Source of the DNA: Massospora cicadina
Lineage: Eukaryota > Entomophthoromycota > Entomophthoromycetes > Entomophthorales > Entomophthoraceae
Assembly: GCA_022478985.1 (NCBI GenBank)
Contig: JAKSZP010004223.1
Span: forward strand, 1 to 64,000
Reading direction: 5' to 3'
DNA: 64,000 bases
This document shows, one piece after another, positions 11,503 through 21,696 of the stretch; the first letter of the stretch is position 1, and each line of letters opens with the position of its first letter. The position numbers and the translations under genes were made by a program. Below the pieces are notes generated by a model. That model worked only from the letters and a program-made list of their open reading frames with translations, was not told the DNA's origin and ran no database searches.

Positions 11503-12258
11503 GAATCCTTCAAAACATGGCAATCTTTCAAAAAAATACTTTTAAAACTGACCAAATGGTTCGATCTTAGGTAGCTGGAATATTCTGACTCCTCTTCAGA
11601 ATAAAGCAAGCTCTTCTGAGGTCCCTCCCCGCCTTACCACTAATCTCATTCAAGCCACACCGCGGAGACCAGGCCCTTTTATAGGGTTGGAAGGGGTCCT
11701 GAAAAGTGCAGATATTTTCTCACATGGTGATTGTCTCAAATTCATTAAATCATTACTCATGGGCTTTTCCTACCCACTCTTGACCCTCCATCAGCCTTTC
11801 CAATAAAGCTAGGTAGATTCATGGGCTTCAATTGGTTGAATGACCATATTCCTTATTTGGCTTGAATCTAGTGAATGATTTGATGCGTACACCTTCAAAT
11901 CCAGAGTGAGTTTATTACTAAGCTGTAACATTATATGAGGTTTCTTTTTTCTTATCACTGCAGCACTTAATAAACAAAAAATACTTACAACTTTTTAGTT
12001 TTTAAAAATTAAAATTATTTGAGGTGGGTTGACCTTGAAACAAATATACCACACCGAGAATATTTTCTGCCAGTACAGGTTTTGAACTCAAAACCTGCAC
12101 TAGGGGTGGAAGCAGTTTTACCCGCTCAGCTAACCACCCTAACTTTTTAGTTTTTAGTATCTCTTTATTTTTATTAATTAAGTGGTTTTAATCCCCTGTT
12201 TGTTAAAGTTTAGGCTTTAACGCACCAGTGAGCCTAAACCTACATAAAATTTAAAAAA
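11503..12258 (+). repeat. R1 5' LTR, right fragment
   Basis: This matches 24156-24761 of the R1 3' LTR: cctccccgccttaccac, gtgcagatattttctcacat, accctccatcagcctttcc, gatgcgtacaccttcaa and ttaggctttaacgcaccag. It is longer than its partner because of the SINE at 12004-12140. It holds no gene. It contains a TATA-like AT-rich part but I cannot place a promoter. Confidence 0.9.
12004..12140 (-). mobile_element. tRNA-derived SINE in the R1 5' LTR
   Basis: Read on the minus strand it begins with a tRNA-like head. Box A (TAGCTGAGCGGG) is encoded near 12121-12132 and a box-B-like GAGTTCAAAACC near 12080-12091. The short body ends in an A/T-rich tail. It is flanked by 16-bp duplications aactttttagttttta (11989-12004 and 12141-12156). 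The paired LTR at about 24650 lacks it and shows the single site. At about 135 bp it is very short. Its tail resembles that of the SINE at 21221 (GGTCA, CCTCAAATAA). Confidence 0.85.
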
Positions 12259-12279
12259 TGGTGATCACTACAGGGGTTA
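12259..12279 (+). other. R1 primer-binding site
   Basis: TGGTGATCACTACAGGGGTTA directly follows the 5' LTR. It differs by few bases from the sites of R1a, R1b and R2b. Confidence 0.65.
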
Positions 12280-12329
12280 GCCTGTACACCACAATAAACT
12301 TCTTAAAAATGGAGTTTTTGGGGAAACTT

Positions 12330-13640
12330 CCCCTCACAACATCCCCGCTTCAGCTGAAACTAGGATCACTGCTTTAAAACATTGACCAGCTAGTGCCTTG
12401 TCTTGACTAAAAAAGCATGAGCTTCCCCCTCTCAGGCCCTTATGGAGCCGCTCCCACCATCCACAAACCCCTTTAAGGATAAGTTTACCCCAGGCGAGGA
12501 AAGTGTTGCTTCTTTCCTCTTTATGTATGAAGTTGCTATGAAGGGGTAAACGGATCATTTTAAAATTAAGTACCTCCTTCCATGCTTGAGTCGTGGCGCT
12601 CAAGAGATAATGGTTCCACACATGGCCACCCTCAGCACCTGAGCGGAGGTGAAGCAAGCAATAACTGAGGAATTCGTCTTCCTACAAAGTTTGAACAGTC
12701 AAAACAGGCCTTTATGTGCCTTAGTCTGTTAAAGGTGAATCAATCGCCTCTTTTGCCAACCGTTTTTAAATTAAAGCTCAACCCTTATTGCTTGCAAAAA
12801 TGCTACCCCTAGAAGATGCTATTGCTTCCATAGGCTTGCTTGGCGTCCCATACTCCTTGGCAATGCACCTCTCTTATGTAAAGCGTTTATTTAAAAAAGT
12901 ACAAGATATCAAGGAAGCTTTATTAGAGGTGTCTAGTCTTTATGAAATTGATCCTATGCAAGGGTCTCTGAGCCAAGCAGCTACGCCAACTATCTTAGCC
13001 TACAACAGCTGTTTCCCTCTGGAAACCTGCACCTATAGTGCCATCACTCACTGCGTTTTTCCTATAATGATAATCATATGGTAATGGCTGTGATGGGGAA
13101 ATGCTCCCCTTCATCTTCAGCTCCAAAACCCAGTTAGTAAAAGCAGTCATTTCTTTTCCTTGCCCATCTTTTTCCAGAGCAGCCTTCTCAAGTGGTTCAA
13201 CAGCTTGCTCCAAAGTCTAAACCCCTTTCTTGGGTGCCAATCGCCCCCATTAACAATGGGTTAATTGACCAAGGCACAAAAGCTAAACCGCCCGTTTCAC
13301 AAAAACACATAGTCACTGAATATTCTAAAGATGATATAGAAGAAGCATTACCTTCCACGACGCTATCTTCCTCAACCTCTCAGCCAGCTAATTCTAGTGT
13401 GAAACCTGTCTCTATGAGGTAGTTATAAACCCCCTACCTTAAAATTTGAAATTTAAGCTGTGAAAATTTCAACGCCTCCCCCAAAAGCTAATAGGATAGA
13501 GGAGCCACCCCAAGAACTATCATGCCCAAAGGGTAGTCCTGAACCTACCTCAACCCCTGTGACTCCCTAACCTGCATTGGTAATTCCTCTGATGACAAAT
13601 ATGAAGGGGGTGGCGAAAATGGAGGTCACTATATCTTAGG
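12330..13640 (+). pseudogene. R1 gag relic
   Basis: Frames are heavily broken, but the translated text matches the R2 gag (41860-43160, minus strand). Shared segments include VMAVMGKCSPSS against VMAVMGQCSPSS and, at the C-terminal end, FLGCQSPPLTMG and WVPIAPINNG against WVPIASLTMG. The longest open pieces are 12788-13084 and 13192-13422. By position this was the Gag. I see no clear CCHC knuckle in either copy. It is non-functional. Confidence 0.7.
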
Positions 13641-14430
13641 AGAAACATATAAAGTGGAGGTATCAGACCAATTGAACCCAGAGAGAGTGAATTGGGCAAA
13701 GATCCCTCGTCAAACTTATCTTTGGAAAGTGTTGAGGGGTCTTGAGATTATTGACACTGTCAGTGAATCTGACCAGTTTATTGCCACCTTGATCCGCCCA
13801 AACCAGTGTGTTAGTAACCTGCGGTATATCTAGAAAATATCCTGAGACATCCATAAGACTTGCCTCTACTCTCCAACTAAAGGAGGTTCTCGCTCTTTCC
13901 CCCAACTTAGGTGGAAAATTAACTAAGGTGGAAGTCATAGTCAATGGAGTGTGGGTTAAGGCTATCCTTGAAACTCGGTCCCCAATAAACGTTGTGTCGT
14001 CAAAACTCATTAAAAAATTAAACTGGCCCCCAATATTGACTACATTTAAGAATTGGGACTGCAGGTCCTTTAATACCTGCGCTATTGTGGCGTACTCTTC
14101 TCTTCTAATCCATTTTGGGAAGCTCATCTTGTCTTCTCCCACAGTGGCCCCAACTAACAATACATTTGATTTACTCATTGTTACCCAGTTCATGCTTAGT
14201 ATGAAGAAATTATTAACTTGAAGCAGGGTTATCTCTCTCTGCTTAACTACGAGGTTCCCCTTTGGCAAATTATAAGTTTAATAAAAAGGACTATGTTTGC
14301 ACAGTCATGTATCCCTCTTCCTCTTTATACCTACATTATACCACAGCAGGATGACATACCAAACTGTTGCCTCAATCATTGGACGTCCTCATTGGTATCC
14401 CTTTCTATTCTTCTGAATAAGTGACTATCA
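13640..14430 (+). pseudogene. R1 protease relic
   Basis: Upstream text IPRQTYLWKVLRGLEIIDTV (13700-13760) matches R2 (IPRHTYIWKVLRGLEII). The open segment 13808-14221 includes VNGVWVKAILETRSPINVVSSKLIK, where the active-site DTGS has become ETRS, and ends FDLLIVTQFML (normally DLLIGTQF). The family is certain from the side-by-side match to R2. The catalytic motif is lost. Confidence 0.88.
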
Positions 14431-14499
14431 AGGCTGGCGGACAAAGGGTAGGTGACATTAAGATTACCGTGCAATTTCACACAACTGCCTACTGAGCCT

Positions 14500-15045
14500 A
14501 ATTAGCCTAGTGGAGTTAGTCTTTTGGAGCCCAGAGTTTTGCCAGGCGTGCTAGAATCCGCTTATCAACGGCCCATCAACCTCCTACTAGGAAATCTCAC
14601 CAAGAAGGATATGGTTGTAAATAAGCATCAGGAGATACAAAGAGGCCTGCTGATGCCATCTAGTACTAAAAAAAAGAGGCCTGCTGATAATATTGAGGGC
14701 ATCAAGAAAGTCCACTGTATCAGTTTTATGGCTGATATGGGTTTACCCGCCAACCAATCAATATGCACATTGCCTACTGTTCATATCTCTGATGAACTAA
14801 CTCCAGCTGAGCTAGAGAAGGTCCACAACCTGCTTGAGGCCTATAGCGACATTTTCTCTAAGTCTAACATAAACTATGGGTACAGAAGGTTTGGAAACAT
14901 ACCATTAACGTTGGCTATGCTCATCCTATCTGCTCAAAACCCTACCGCAAATTAAAAGTTGAGGAGCAACAGATTCAGAAGGAGCTCAAATAGCTGTTGG
15001 ACGCTGGGTTGTTGGTGCCTTCTTAAAGCCCTTGGTCATCCCCAC
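14500..15045 (+). pseudogene. R1 protease-RT linker and start of reverse transcriptase
   Basis: The open segment 14524-14955 carries LEPRVLPGVLESAYQRPINLLLGNLTKKDM, matching R2 (minus, 40684-41031). It is followed by ELTPAELEKVHNLLEAYSDIFSK, the N-terminal block of gypsy RT. After 14940 the text gives PYRKLKVEEQQIQKEL, then a hinge SPWSSP that is cut at 15045 by R1b and resumes at 21697 as FLFIKKKNGGHQV. This restores the expected RT block A. Confidence 0.88.
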
Positions 15046-15384
15046 TGTCAGGATTTCACCAAATTCACATATCTCCAAAAAAGCCCTTCCTCAATTCCCC
15101 CTGACATCATCAGAAGGAGCGAGCAATCTATCACAATCTATCAAAGTTGATGATCAATTGGATCTTGATCAACTGATTGAAGATTTGATCATGCAGAGAT
15201 TAATTTACTCTGATAGATTACGAACCATAAAAAGCCTATAAATATTTCCTCTTTTCGAAAATAAAAATTAGGTCAATTTTTAATCTGTATTTTAGCTTAA
15301 ATTTCCTCACTTTTTGGAGAATCCGCCTAGTGTAACTTTGAGATTAAACCTGCCCCATTGGAAGTGTAATTCAAAACTTCCAGA
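15046..15384 (+). repeat. R1b 5' LTR
   Basis: This 339-bp LTR begins TGTCAGGATTTCACC and ends near TTCCAGA. Its 3' partner shares catcagaaggagcgagcaat, caaagttgatgatcaat, gcctata-atatttcctctt and attggaagtgtaattcaaa. It matches the partner everywhere except the SINE, so it is the empty-site control for that insertion. Confidence 0.92.
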
Positions 15385-15385
15385 C

Positions 15386-15406
15386 TAGTGCTCACTACAG
15401 GGGCTC
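15386..15406 (+). other. R1b primer-binding site
   Basis: TAGTGCTCACTACAGGGGCTC lies one base after the LTR. The first G of the usual TGG is A here; the rest equals R1a and R2b. Confidence 0.65.
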
Positions 15407-15479
15407 TCTGAGTTACGCACCAGTGACCACGTCTATCACCATAGATTCTCAATTTTCGCCTGACGAGGCTTAAGATCAA

Positions 15480-17445
15480 GAGCAAGGCATTATTTTATGA
15501 TGGGTCTTCAATTGGAACCCAAATCCCAAGATTACCCTCCACGTTGGAACTTCAGGCCAACTTGGAACTCTATAATCCTAACTTAAGTCTTGCTCAGACT
15601 TTCAAAAACCACCTGAGACCTTGCAAAATATCATCAATCAATTACTTGAAGGGGCTCTAATCCCTGGAATACGTTCTACCTGATCTCGATCAAATGTGGT
15701 ACCTTCTATATTGCGAGAAGTGCTTCAAACCTCTCAAATGCCAGGGATTGGCTCCAAACAATATTTACAACAACTTGTACATCCTACATTATACCACTTG
15801 CTACCTGTAGTTGGAATGCACCATCAAGGGATGCTTAATTTACTAGAAGGACTCCAATCCTTGAATACTTATATTTCTGAGTTTATTAAGTTGGCCTTCA
15901 AGTTTAGCCTAGATAATTGTGATGCTATTGCTAATAATCGAACTTCCCTCAATGAAGTACAGCAGCTCATTCAGTTTGACCATGCGATATCAAATTTTAT
16001 TGATGTACAATTTCAATAAAAAGGTTCAAGAGAGCCAGAAGGAATGAGAGAGGGGTGTTTCCCAACTCTCTGAGCGTAGTCAATAAATGCAGGAAGAAAT
16101 TAGAGCCCATCTTTTTCAATTGGAACAATTGTACTCAGTAATTCAGTTCTGGGTCAATGAAGTAGAGAAAACCTCTGGAAATATGGGTCCTCCTGGGGTA
16201 GAAGAACCTCGTGGGCCACCTGGAGGTGTAGGGCCTCGTGGACCTCCTGGAGCTGATGGGCCCCGTGGACCCCCAGGTGCAGATGGACCTCGTGGACCTC
16301 CAGGCGTGATGGTCATTCAGGATCTTATCAGCAAATTAACTATCTCATGAACATGATGACCCACTTATGTGAACAATTCTCTAAGGTGGCCAAAGAATGC
16401 AACCTAACCCCTGATGAAAACCGATTGACCCCCTTTTGACTCTTCAGTCCTTGTCTGAGGAATTGATTAAATTTGGGAAAGTGGGCCAAGGACACTGATA
16501 TCTTATTACATGTTTGCAAATCAAAAGGGGAATTGCTCTAAGCGAGAATTGAGACTCTGGAACTCAAGTACAATGCACAACTGGAGAAGATTTTTGAGCT
16601 ATCTCGCCGACTAGATGAGAAAGTAGGGCATGCAGACCTGAATCGATAGATTAACAAAATTTTGACGGAAGCTGTCGGTCCTTACCTCAATTTTCTTCTC
16701 AAGCTTCAGATTCTGCCTCTTATGTATCTACTCAATCTTAACAGCTTGGAGTGCATGTTTTGACTACCAATGCTCACATGAGTTTCAAGCCAGTATTCAA
16801 GTACAAATACTCCCCAGTAAAAGGCATCATTATCGCCTTTCTACATCTGTATGAAAAGGTATTAAGTGAGTCCACGGATCACCAAAAGATGAATAACTTG
16901 TCTAATTGTCTTACTCGATTGGCTCAGGATATTATGGTTCCCCACTTTAATGACTTGCTCTACTTGGGCTCAAGTCAAAGAAGCATTGATCAAAGAATTT
17001 GGAAGTGAGCAGACCCTATCTTCACAAAAACAGGCCTTTATGTGTATACATCCCACCAAAATGAGTCTATTAAGGACTTTGCTCATCAGTTCTATTGGGA
17101 AGCTCAAACTCTTGTAGCCTGTGGTCAGTTAAACTTGGATGATGCAATAACTGCAGTTCTGTCAGCCTTTACTAATAGGACACAAATGCAAGTTTATATG
17201 ATCAGTGTCTAAATAAATTTCCGAAGTATTTTGGATATTAAGGAGGCCTTATTGGAGTTGCCCCTCAATTCTCCAAAAAACACCGAGTTTATGAGTCTCC
17301 TAGACCTAGTCAGCCCAAAGTCTTTGCCATGCCTGAGAACACTAGATAGATTTAGTGTAATTACTGTCATCGCTACTTTCATACTGAGGATCATTGTTTT
17401 AAAAAGGAAGCAGATGAAAAAAGAAAAGAGATAAGGTTAATAAGA
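15480..17445 (+). pseudogene. R1b gag relic with collagen-like repeat and CCHC knuckle
   Basis: In order: a helical N-terminal part (15696-16019), a segment at 16087-16350 with an amphipathic stretch then Gly-X-Y triplets (16186-16305), a coiled-coil-like part (LEKIFELSRRLDEKV near 16580-16625), the retrotransposon gag core (16751-17200: KPVFKYKYSPVKGI, LYEKVLSESTDHQKMNNL, KEFGSEQTLSSQKQAF) and a zinc knuckle CNYCHRYFHTEDHC near 17350-17395. The gag core aligns with R2b. Frameshifts occur after the collagen block and around 17000. Confidence 0.85.
16186..16305 (+). other. Collagen-like Gly-X-Y block in R1b Gag
   Basis: About 14 consecutive triplets, 13 beginning with Gly: [43 protein letters not shown] frame change at the end continues as [10 protein letters not shown] in the next frame. 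The triplets use mixed Gly and Pro codons, so this is not a simple nucleotide microsatellite. R2b has an equivalent block at the same place in its Gag. Confidence 0.9.
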
Positions 17446-17465
17446 TTCTTCACCTTAATAATGAT

Positions 17466-17935
17466 GTGAGTGCACAGCAAGAGCAGCAAAGTTCAATTGA
17501 GTGTAATAAAGACAACCATTTTTCTTATTCCTTGCCCTCTTTATTGGCATTATTCTCTCAGTTTGGAAGCACCATTACCCAAATTAATTTCCGAGTAAAT
17601 CAAATCAATGCCAAGGCTATCATAGATACAGGATCTCCGGTGAATGTTGTCTCCTCCAAATTGGTCAAATGGATTAAAGTAACCCCTGATATTTCTCATT
17701 ATGAAGAACATGGCACCGCCAGCCCTCAGAGTACTCGGTCTATTGGAGCTTTTTCATCCCTTCCTCTGAAAATCAGGAAGCTAACCTTTACCATTCCAGC
17801 GATTGCGCTCAATAATTTGAGTTATGACCTACTCTTGGGAACTCAATTTTTACAAGAATTTGATTTAATTATCAACCACCCTGAATCATCATTGTCTCTC
17901 TTGGGGTATTGAGTTCCCTTACTTTTATCTGAGCA
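17466..17935 (+). pseudogene. R1b aspartic protease
   Basis: The open segment 17466-17912 (148 codons) carries FGSTITQINFRVNQINAKA followed by the intact active site IIDTGSPVNVVSSKL and the closing block LSYDLLLGTQFLQEF. It aligns with R2b (FGSLVTQV, IIDSGSPMNVISSKLMK, ISYDLLLRTQFLQDY). This is the best-preserved domain of R1b, but it lies in a Pol broken on both sides. Confidence 0.92.
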
Positions 17936-17959
17936 TGCTTCTACTTGACATTGGTTATG

Positions 17960-19335
17960 TCTGCTAGAAGGAACTAAAAGGTCTTATTCACTTCAGTATC
18001 AGGTTGAAGATACTCATGTAAAATTACCTCCTACCATGACTGATATTGAAGAGAGAATGCCTATTTTTTCTCCTGAGAAATTAGTTGCTCCACCAAAATC
18101 ACAAGTGATCATTAATACTTCTTTGCACTTTTCGATTCCCAAGGGAATTTGCTACAAGTTCAGGGCACTGTCAATAGTTCTGCCAAAGATCTCTTGCCTT
18201 GTCCTGGAATATTGGATTATGCTTATTCAGACTCTTTATCTGTATTACTAGCAAACCTTACTGATGTGCCAAAACTGGTAGATCAAGCGCGCCTGATTGC
18301 TTATGTCAAGATGTTACCCTTATCTCATATCTATGATGTTAAACCCTTTAAGAGTTTACAAGAGTTTGGATTAGAGTGATCAGGAAATCCTTACTGTGGG
18401 ACCTGCTATCGGGAACCATCTCCCTAAGGAACAGGAGAAACAAGTGCTTCAATTATTGGATGAATATTCCGACATTTTTGCTAGGCATACTTACAATTTT
18501 GGGAAGATGAAAGGTGTAGTGCACACTGTTGAAACTGGTGATCACTTTCCTATACATGCAAAGCCCTATTTTAAATCCAAAGCAGAAGAAGCCCAGGTTA
18601 CTAAGGAGTTGAATCAATTGTTGGTGGCTGGATTATTGAAACCTTCCAATAGTCCCTAGTCATCCCCATTGTTGTTGGTTAAGAAGAAATATGGTTCTCA
18701 TCGAGTCATGATGGATTATTGTCAATTGAATGCTATTACCCGATGGGACTGTTATCCCTTACCTAGGATTGATGATTCTCTTAGATTGTTGGCTGGATCC
18801 ACCTATTTTCAGCCATGGACTTAGCCAGTGGATATTGACAAATCGAACTGTCTCCAGATCATGCCAAGTGTGCCCTGATATCGAGTGAAGGGTTGTTTGA
18901 ACCAACTCACATGCCTCAAGGCCTAAGAAATGCCCCCGCAACTTTCCAAAGGGCCATGGACAGTATGCTCCAGGATCTAAAGCTTACTTGTGTTCTGGTA
19001 TATTTTGATGGTATTACCATATTTTCCCAAAAGGTTACTGAACATTTGGACTATCTAAAAGAAGTTTTCAGCCAAATTTGGGGCTCTTCCTTAAAACTCA
19101 AGCCCTCCAAGTGCTCATTCTTTCAAAATTAAATGGACTTCTTAGGACATCAGGTTTCAGCTAAAGGGATTGACCCCATGCGGACAAAGTTCAAGCCATC
19201 CAACAGATGCCTCCTCCCTCTTCTTTATGGAATATTTAAGTCTTTCTCGCTATGGTTGGGTATTACCAGCAGTTTTTTAACTTTGATAATATAGCTGAAC
19301 CCTTATTTTATCTATTGCAAAAAGGAGTGTCTTTC
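17960..19335 (+). pseudogene. R1b reverse transcriptase relic
   Basis: The linker (18036-18379) is followed by EQEKQVLQLLDEYSDIFAR (18396-18659) and AKPYFKSKAEEAQV. Block A reads SSPLLLVKKKYGSHRVMMDY (18661-18720), then YPLPRIDDSLRLLAG and MPQGLRNAPATFQRAMD (18911-18960). The catalytic box reads VYFDGI near 19000 where YLDD is expected, so the second Asp is Gly. Downstream MDFLGHQVSAKGI is seen across a stop. Two stops and two frame changes are visible. Confidence 0.9.
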
Positions 19336-19337
19336 AA

Positions 19338-19795
19338 GTGGGGATCAGCTCAAGAACAGTTTTTAATTCTCTGCGTACCGCCTTGATGAAGGCACCTGTT
19401 CTAATTCACCCTCAGTTTGATAAGCCTTTCTTTCTACATATGGATGCAAGCAATGTCACTATTGGGGCTATTTTATCTCAGTGTGATGAAAATAAGGATC
19501 ATCCTGTTGCTTACTATAGCAAAACTTTGTCAAAGGCTGAACGAAATTATAGTGTTACTGAGTGGGAATGTTTGGTGGTAATTTTGGCCATCAATAATTT
19601 TTGGCCCTTTTTATATGGTACCCATTTCACCATTATTACCAACCATTCCTCCTTACGATGGCTGCAGAATATGAAGGATCTTGATGGGAGGTTGGCCCGT
19701 TGGGCTTTACAATTGCAAAATTACGACTTTTCCATTGTTCATCGCTCAGGAGCTCAGCATCAAAATGTGGATGGGTTATCCTGACTACCTATTCT
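19338..19795 (+). pseudogene. R1b RNase H
   Basis: An open segment of 148 codons contains FNSLRTALMKAPVLIHPQFD, FFLHMDASNVTIGAILSQ (first Asp), HPVAYYSKTLSKAERNYSVT, then ECLVVILAI, and TNHSSLRWLQNMKDLDGRLA. It ends at QHQNVDGLS. The fold and order are typical Ty3/gypsy RNase H. One tryptophan replaces the usual Arg in the TERE motif (TEWE). Confidence 0.92.
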
Positions 19796-19799
19796 GACC

Positions 19800-21035
19800 T
19801 TGGAACCAGAAAAAGAAGAACGCTTGTATAATCTTATTGGATGACCGGAATTATGGGAGCTAGAGACTGAAGAGGATTGAGCCTATCTAAAATCAATTAC
19901 CAAGGATATTATGATTCAAGAATGAGTTTTGTATAAGAAAGTCAAGTCTAAGTGGTTGCCCTTTCTACATCCCAACTCCAGGTTTCATGCTGTAATGGAA
20001 GGTCATGTACAAGTCGGTCATAGCAGCTTAAAGAAAACTCAAGAATGATTGAAGGCTCGATACTATTGGAACAACATGACCAAGTTCATTTGGGAGACTC
20101 TTGACTCATGTCTTACTTGCAAACTTCATGGAACTACCAACCCTACTTATCAACATCAAGTCATTTCCCCAACTAAGGCGTTCAAAGTAGTCAGCATTGA
20201 TGTTGTAGGGCCTTTTCCTCAAGGAGTGCATGGTCATCAGTATATCATTATGACCGTTGACCATTTGACCAAATGGGTTGAGGCCGTTTCAATTGCTACC
20301 CCTTCAGCTAAGGCTACAGCCTTATTCCTATATCAGCATATTATTTCCCAACATGGATGTCCAAAGGTCCTTATGTCAGATAATGGGACTAATTTCACCT
20401 CGCAGCTTATACAGGAGTTATCAAAATTATTTAACACTACTCAGCAATTTGTTGTCCCATATAATCCATCAACAAATGGGTCATTGAATGAGTTAATGGA
20501 ACCTTGGTCTCATTTTTAAGGAAAAAGGCCTCAACTGATATGACTAAGTGGAATTTTTAGTTATCAAGTGCCTTGTTTGCTTATTGGATAAGCTATCACC
20601 GCATTATCAAGATATCCCCATTTAAGCATATATATGGGCGGGATCCTTCAGTCCCTTCTAGTGTTCAAATTATATTTTTGAAGAAACCATCCCAAGAAAT
20701 TCTGATTTAGTTATGAGAAATTTGGCTGATGAGATTATCCGCCTCCAGGCTCAAGCAATAAATTCAATTGAAACCACCACTTGAAGAGAGACTCTATGAA
20801 GCAATCAACATAAACCAGTCTTACCTGAATATCAGATTGGAGATTATTTTATGTATTATCATTATTGGCCAGGTGGATGGACTGAAAAGCTGGGAGCTAA
20901 TTGTTCTGGTCCTTATAGAGTTATATTTCGAAAAGGATTAGAATATTCAATTGTTCATACTGATACTGGTATTGTGGTAAATTATATTTATCCTAGGTTT
21001 TTAAAAAGTCATCCTCCACTGCGATCAAATCTTGA
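19800..21035 (+). pseudogene. R1b integrase relic
   Basis: The H2C2 part is at 20005-20130 (GHVQVGHSSLKKTQ, then CLTCKLHG). The core at 20049-20519 has SIDVVGPFPQG (Asp), MSDNGTNFTSQ (Asp) and PYNPSTNGSLNELMEP, in which the normal VERAN with catalytic Glu is scrambled. The rest (20520-21035) continues in other frames to a C-terminal YYHYWPGGWTEKLGANCSGPY block and the polypurine tract GAGGGGG at 21034-21040. No chromodomain is present. Confidence 0.9.
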
Positions 21036-21043
21036 GGGGGAAG

Positions 21044-21691
21044 TGTCAGGATTTTACCAAATTTGCATATCTCCAAAAAAATCCCCTTCCTTAATTCCCC
21101 CAACATCATCAGAAGGAGCGAGCAATCTATTTCAATTTATCAAAGTTGATGATCAATCAGATCCTGATCAACTGATTGAAGATTTGATTGTGCAGAGATT
21201 AAATCACTCTGATAGATTATTTTTATTTACATGAGGCAAGCTGACCAGGGGATGGACATTACTTTTTGGAGAAAGAAAGTATTGACATGAAACCTGAGCA
21301 GGGTCAACTCTGTTGTAGAAAGTTTTTTTCACTCTGGATTGGGACTCAGATTTTTCTGGTTACGTCATGGATAAGGTTTTCGTGTTATTATACCTACTAA
21401 CTGCCAATAGCTTCCTTCAGCTGGCACCCCAATCAATGTGCAAAGGGTGGAATTGAACCCGCAACCTTCAGGTTGGTAGTCATACGCCCTATTGACTCGC
21501 CTTCCACTATCTACTCTGATAGATTATGAACCGTAAAAAAGCCTATATATATTTCCTCTTTTTCAAAAATAAAATTTAGGTCAATTTATAATCTGTATTT
21601 TGCTTCAATTTTCTCGCTTTTTGGAGAATCCGCTTAGTGTAACTTTGAGATTAAACCTGCCCCATTGGAAGTGTAATTCAAAACTTCCAGA
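21044..21691 (+). repeat. R1b 3' LTR (with SINE inside)
   Basis: It begins TGTCAGGATTTTACC after the GAGGGGG tract and ends TTCCAGA before the duplication CCCAT. It is 648 bp against 339 bp for the 5' copy; the difference is the SINE at 21221-21512 plus its 15-bp target duplication. Confidence 0.92.
21221..21512 (-). mobile_element. tRNA-derived SINE in the R1b 3' LTR
   Basis: It is about 290 bp and flanked by 15-bp duplications actctgatagattat (21206-21220 and 21513-21527). On the minus strand the head is tRNA-like: GGCGAGTCAATAGGGCG (box A side, 21486-21502), an anticodon-arm-like GACTACCAACCTGAAGGTT, then GGGTTCAATTCC (box B, perfect to GGTTCRANNCC, near 21445-21457). The tail on that strand is GGTCAGCTTGCCTCATG followed by an A-rich end. 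The 5' LTR lacks it, so the empty site is known. It is not a tRNA gene: no complete cloverleaf, and an unrelated body of about 200 bp follows. Confidence 0.88.
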
Positions 21692-21696
21692 CCCAT

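Larger units (their letters stand above)
15046..21691 (+). mobile_element. R1b: Ty3/gypsy element with collagen-like Gag, inserted in R1 RT
   Basis: The LTRs are 15046-15384 and 21044-21691 (the latter enlarged by a SINE). The flanking duplication is CCCAC (15041-15045) and CCCAT (21692-21696), one mismatch. Without the SINE it is about 6.3 kb. Order: LTR, primer site, gag, protease, RT, RNase H, integrase, GAGGGGG tract, LTR. Its closest relative here is R2b, by protease, RT and the Gly-X-Y Gag. Stops and frame breaks are frequent. Confidence 0.92.

Noticed and set aside
12060..12140. A tRNA gene on the minus strand
   Set aside because: The acceptor and variable parts do not pair, and the unit is a SINE with 16-bp duplications absent from the paired LTR.
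16087..16350. A host collagen gene exon
   Set aside because: The block is embedded in a retrotransposon Gag between LTR and protease and recurs in the sister element R2b.
21400..21512. A tRNA gene on the minus strand
   Set aside because: Box A and box B are present but the cloverleaf is incomplete, and a SINE body with target duplications follows.
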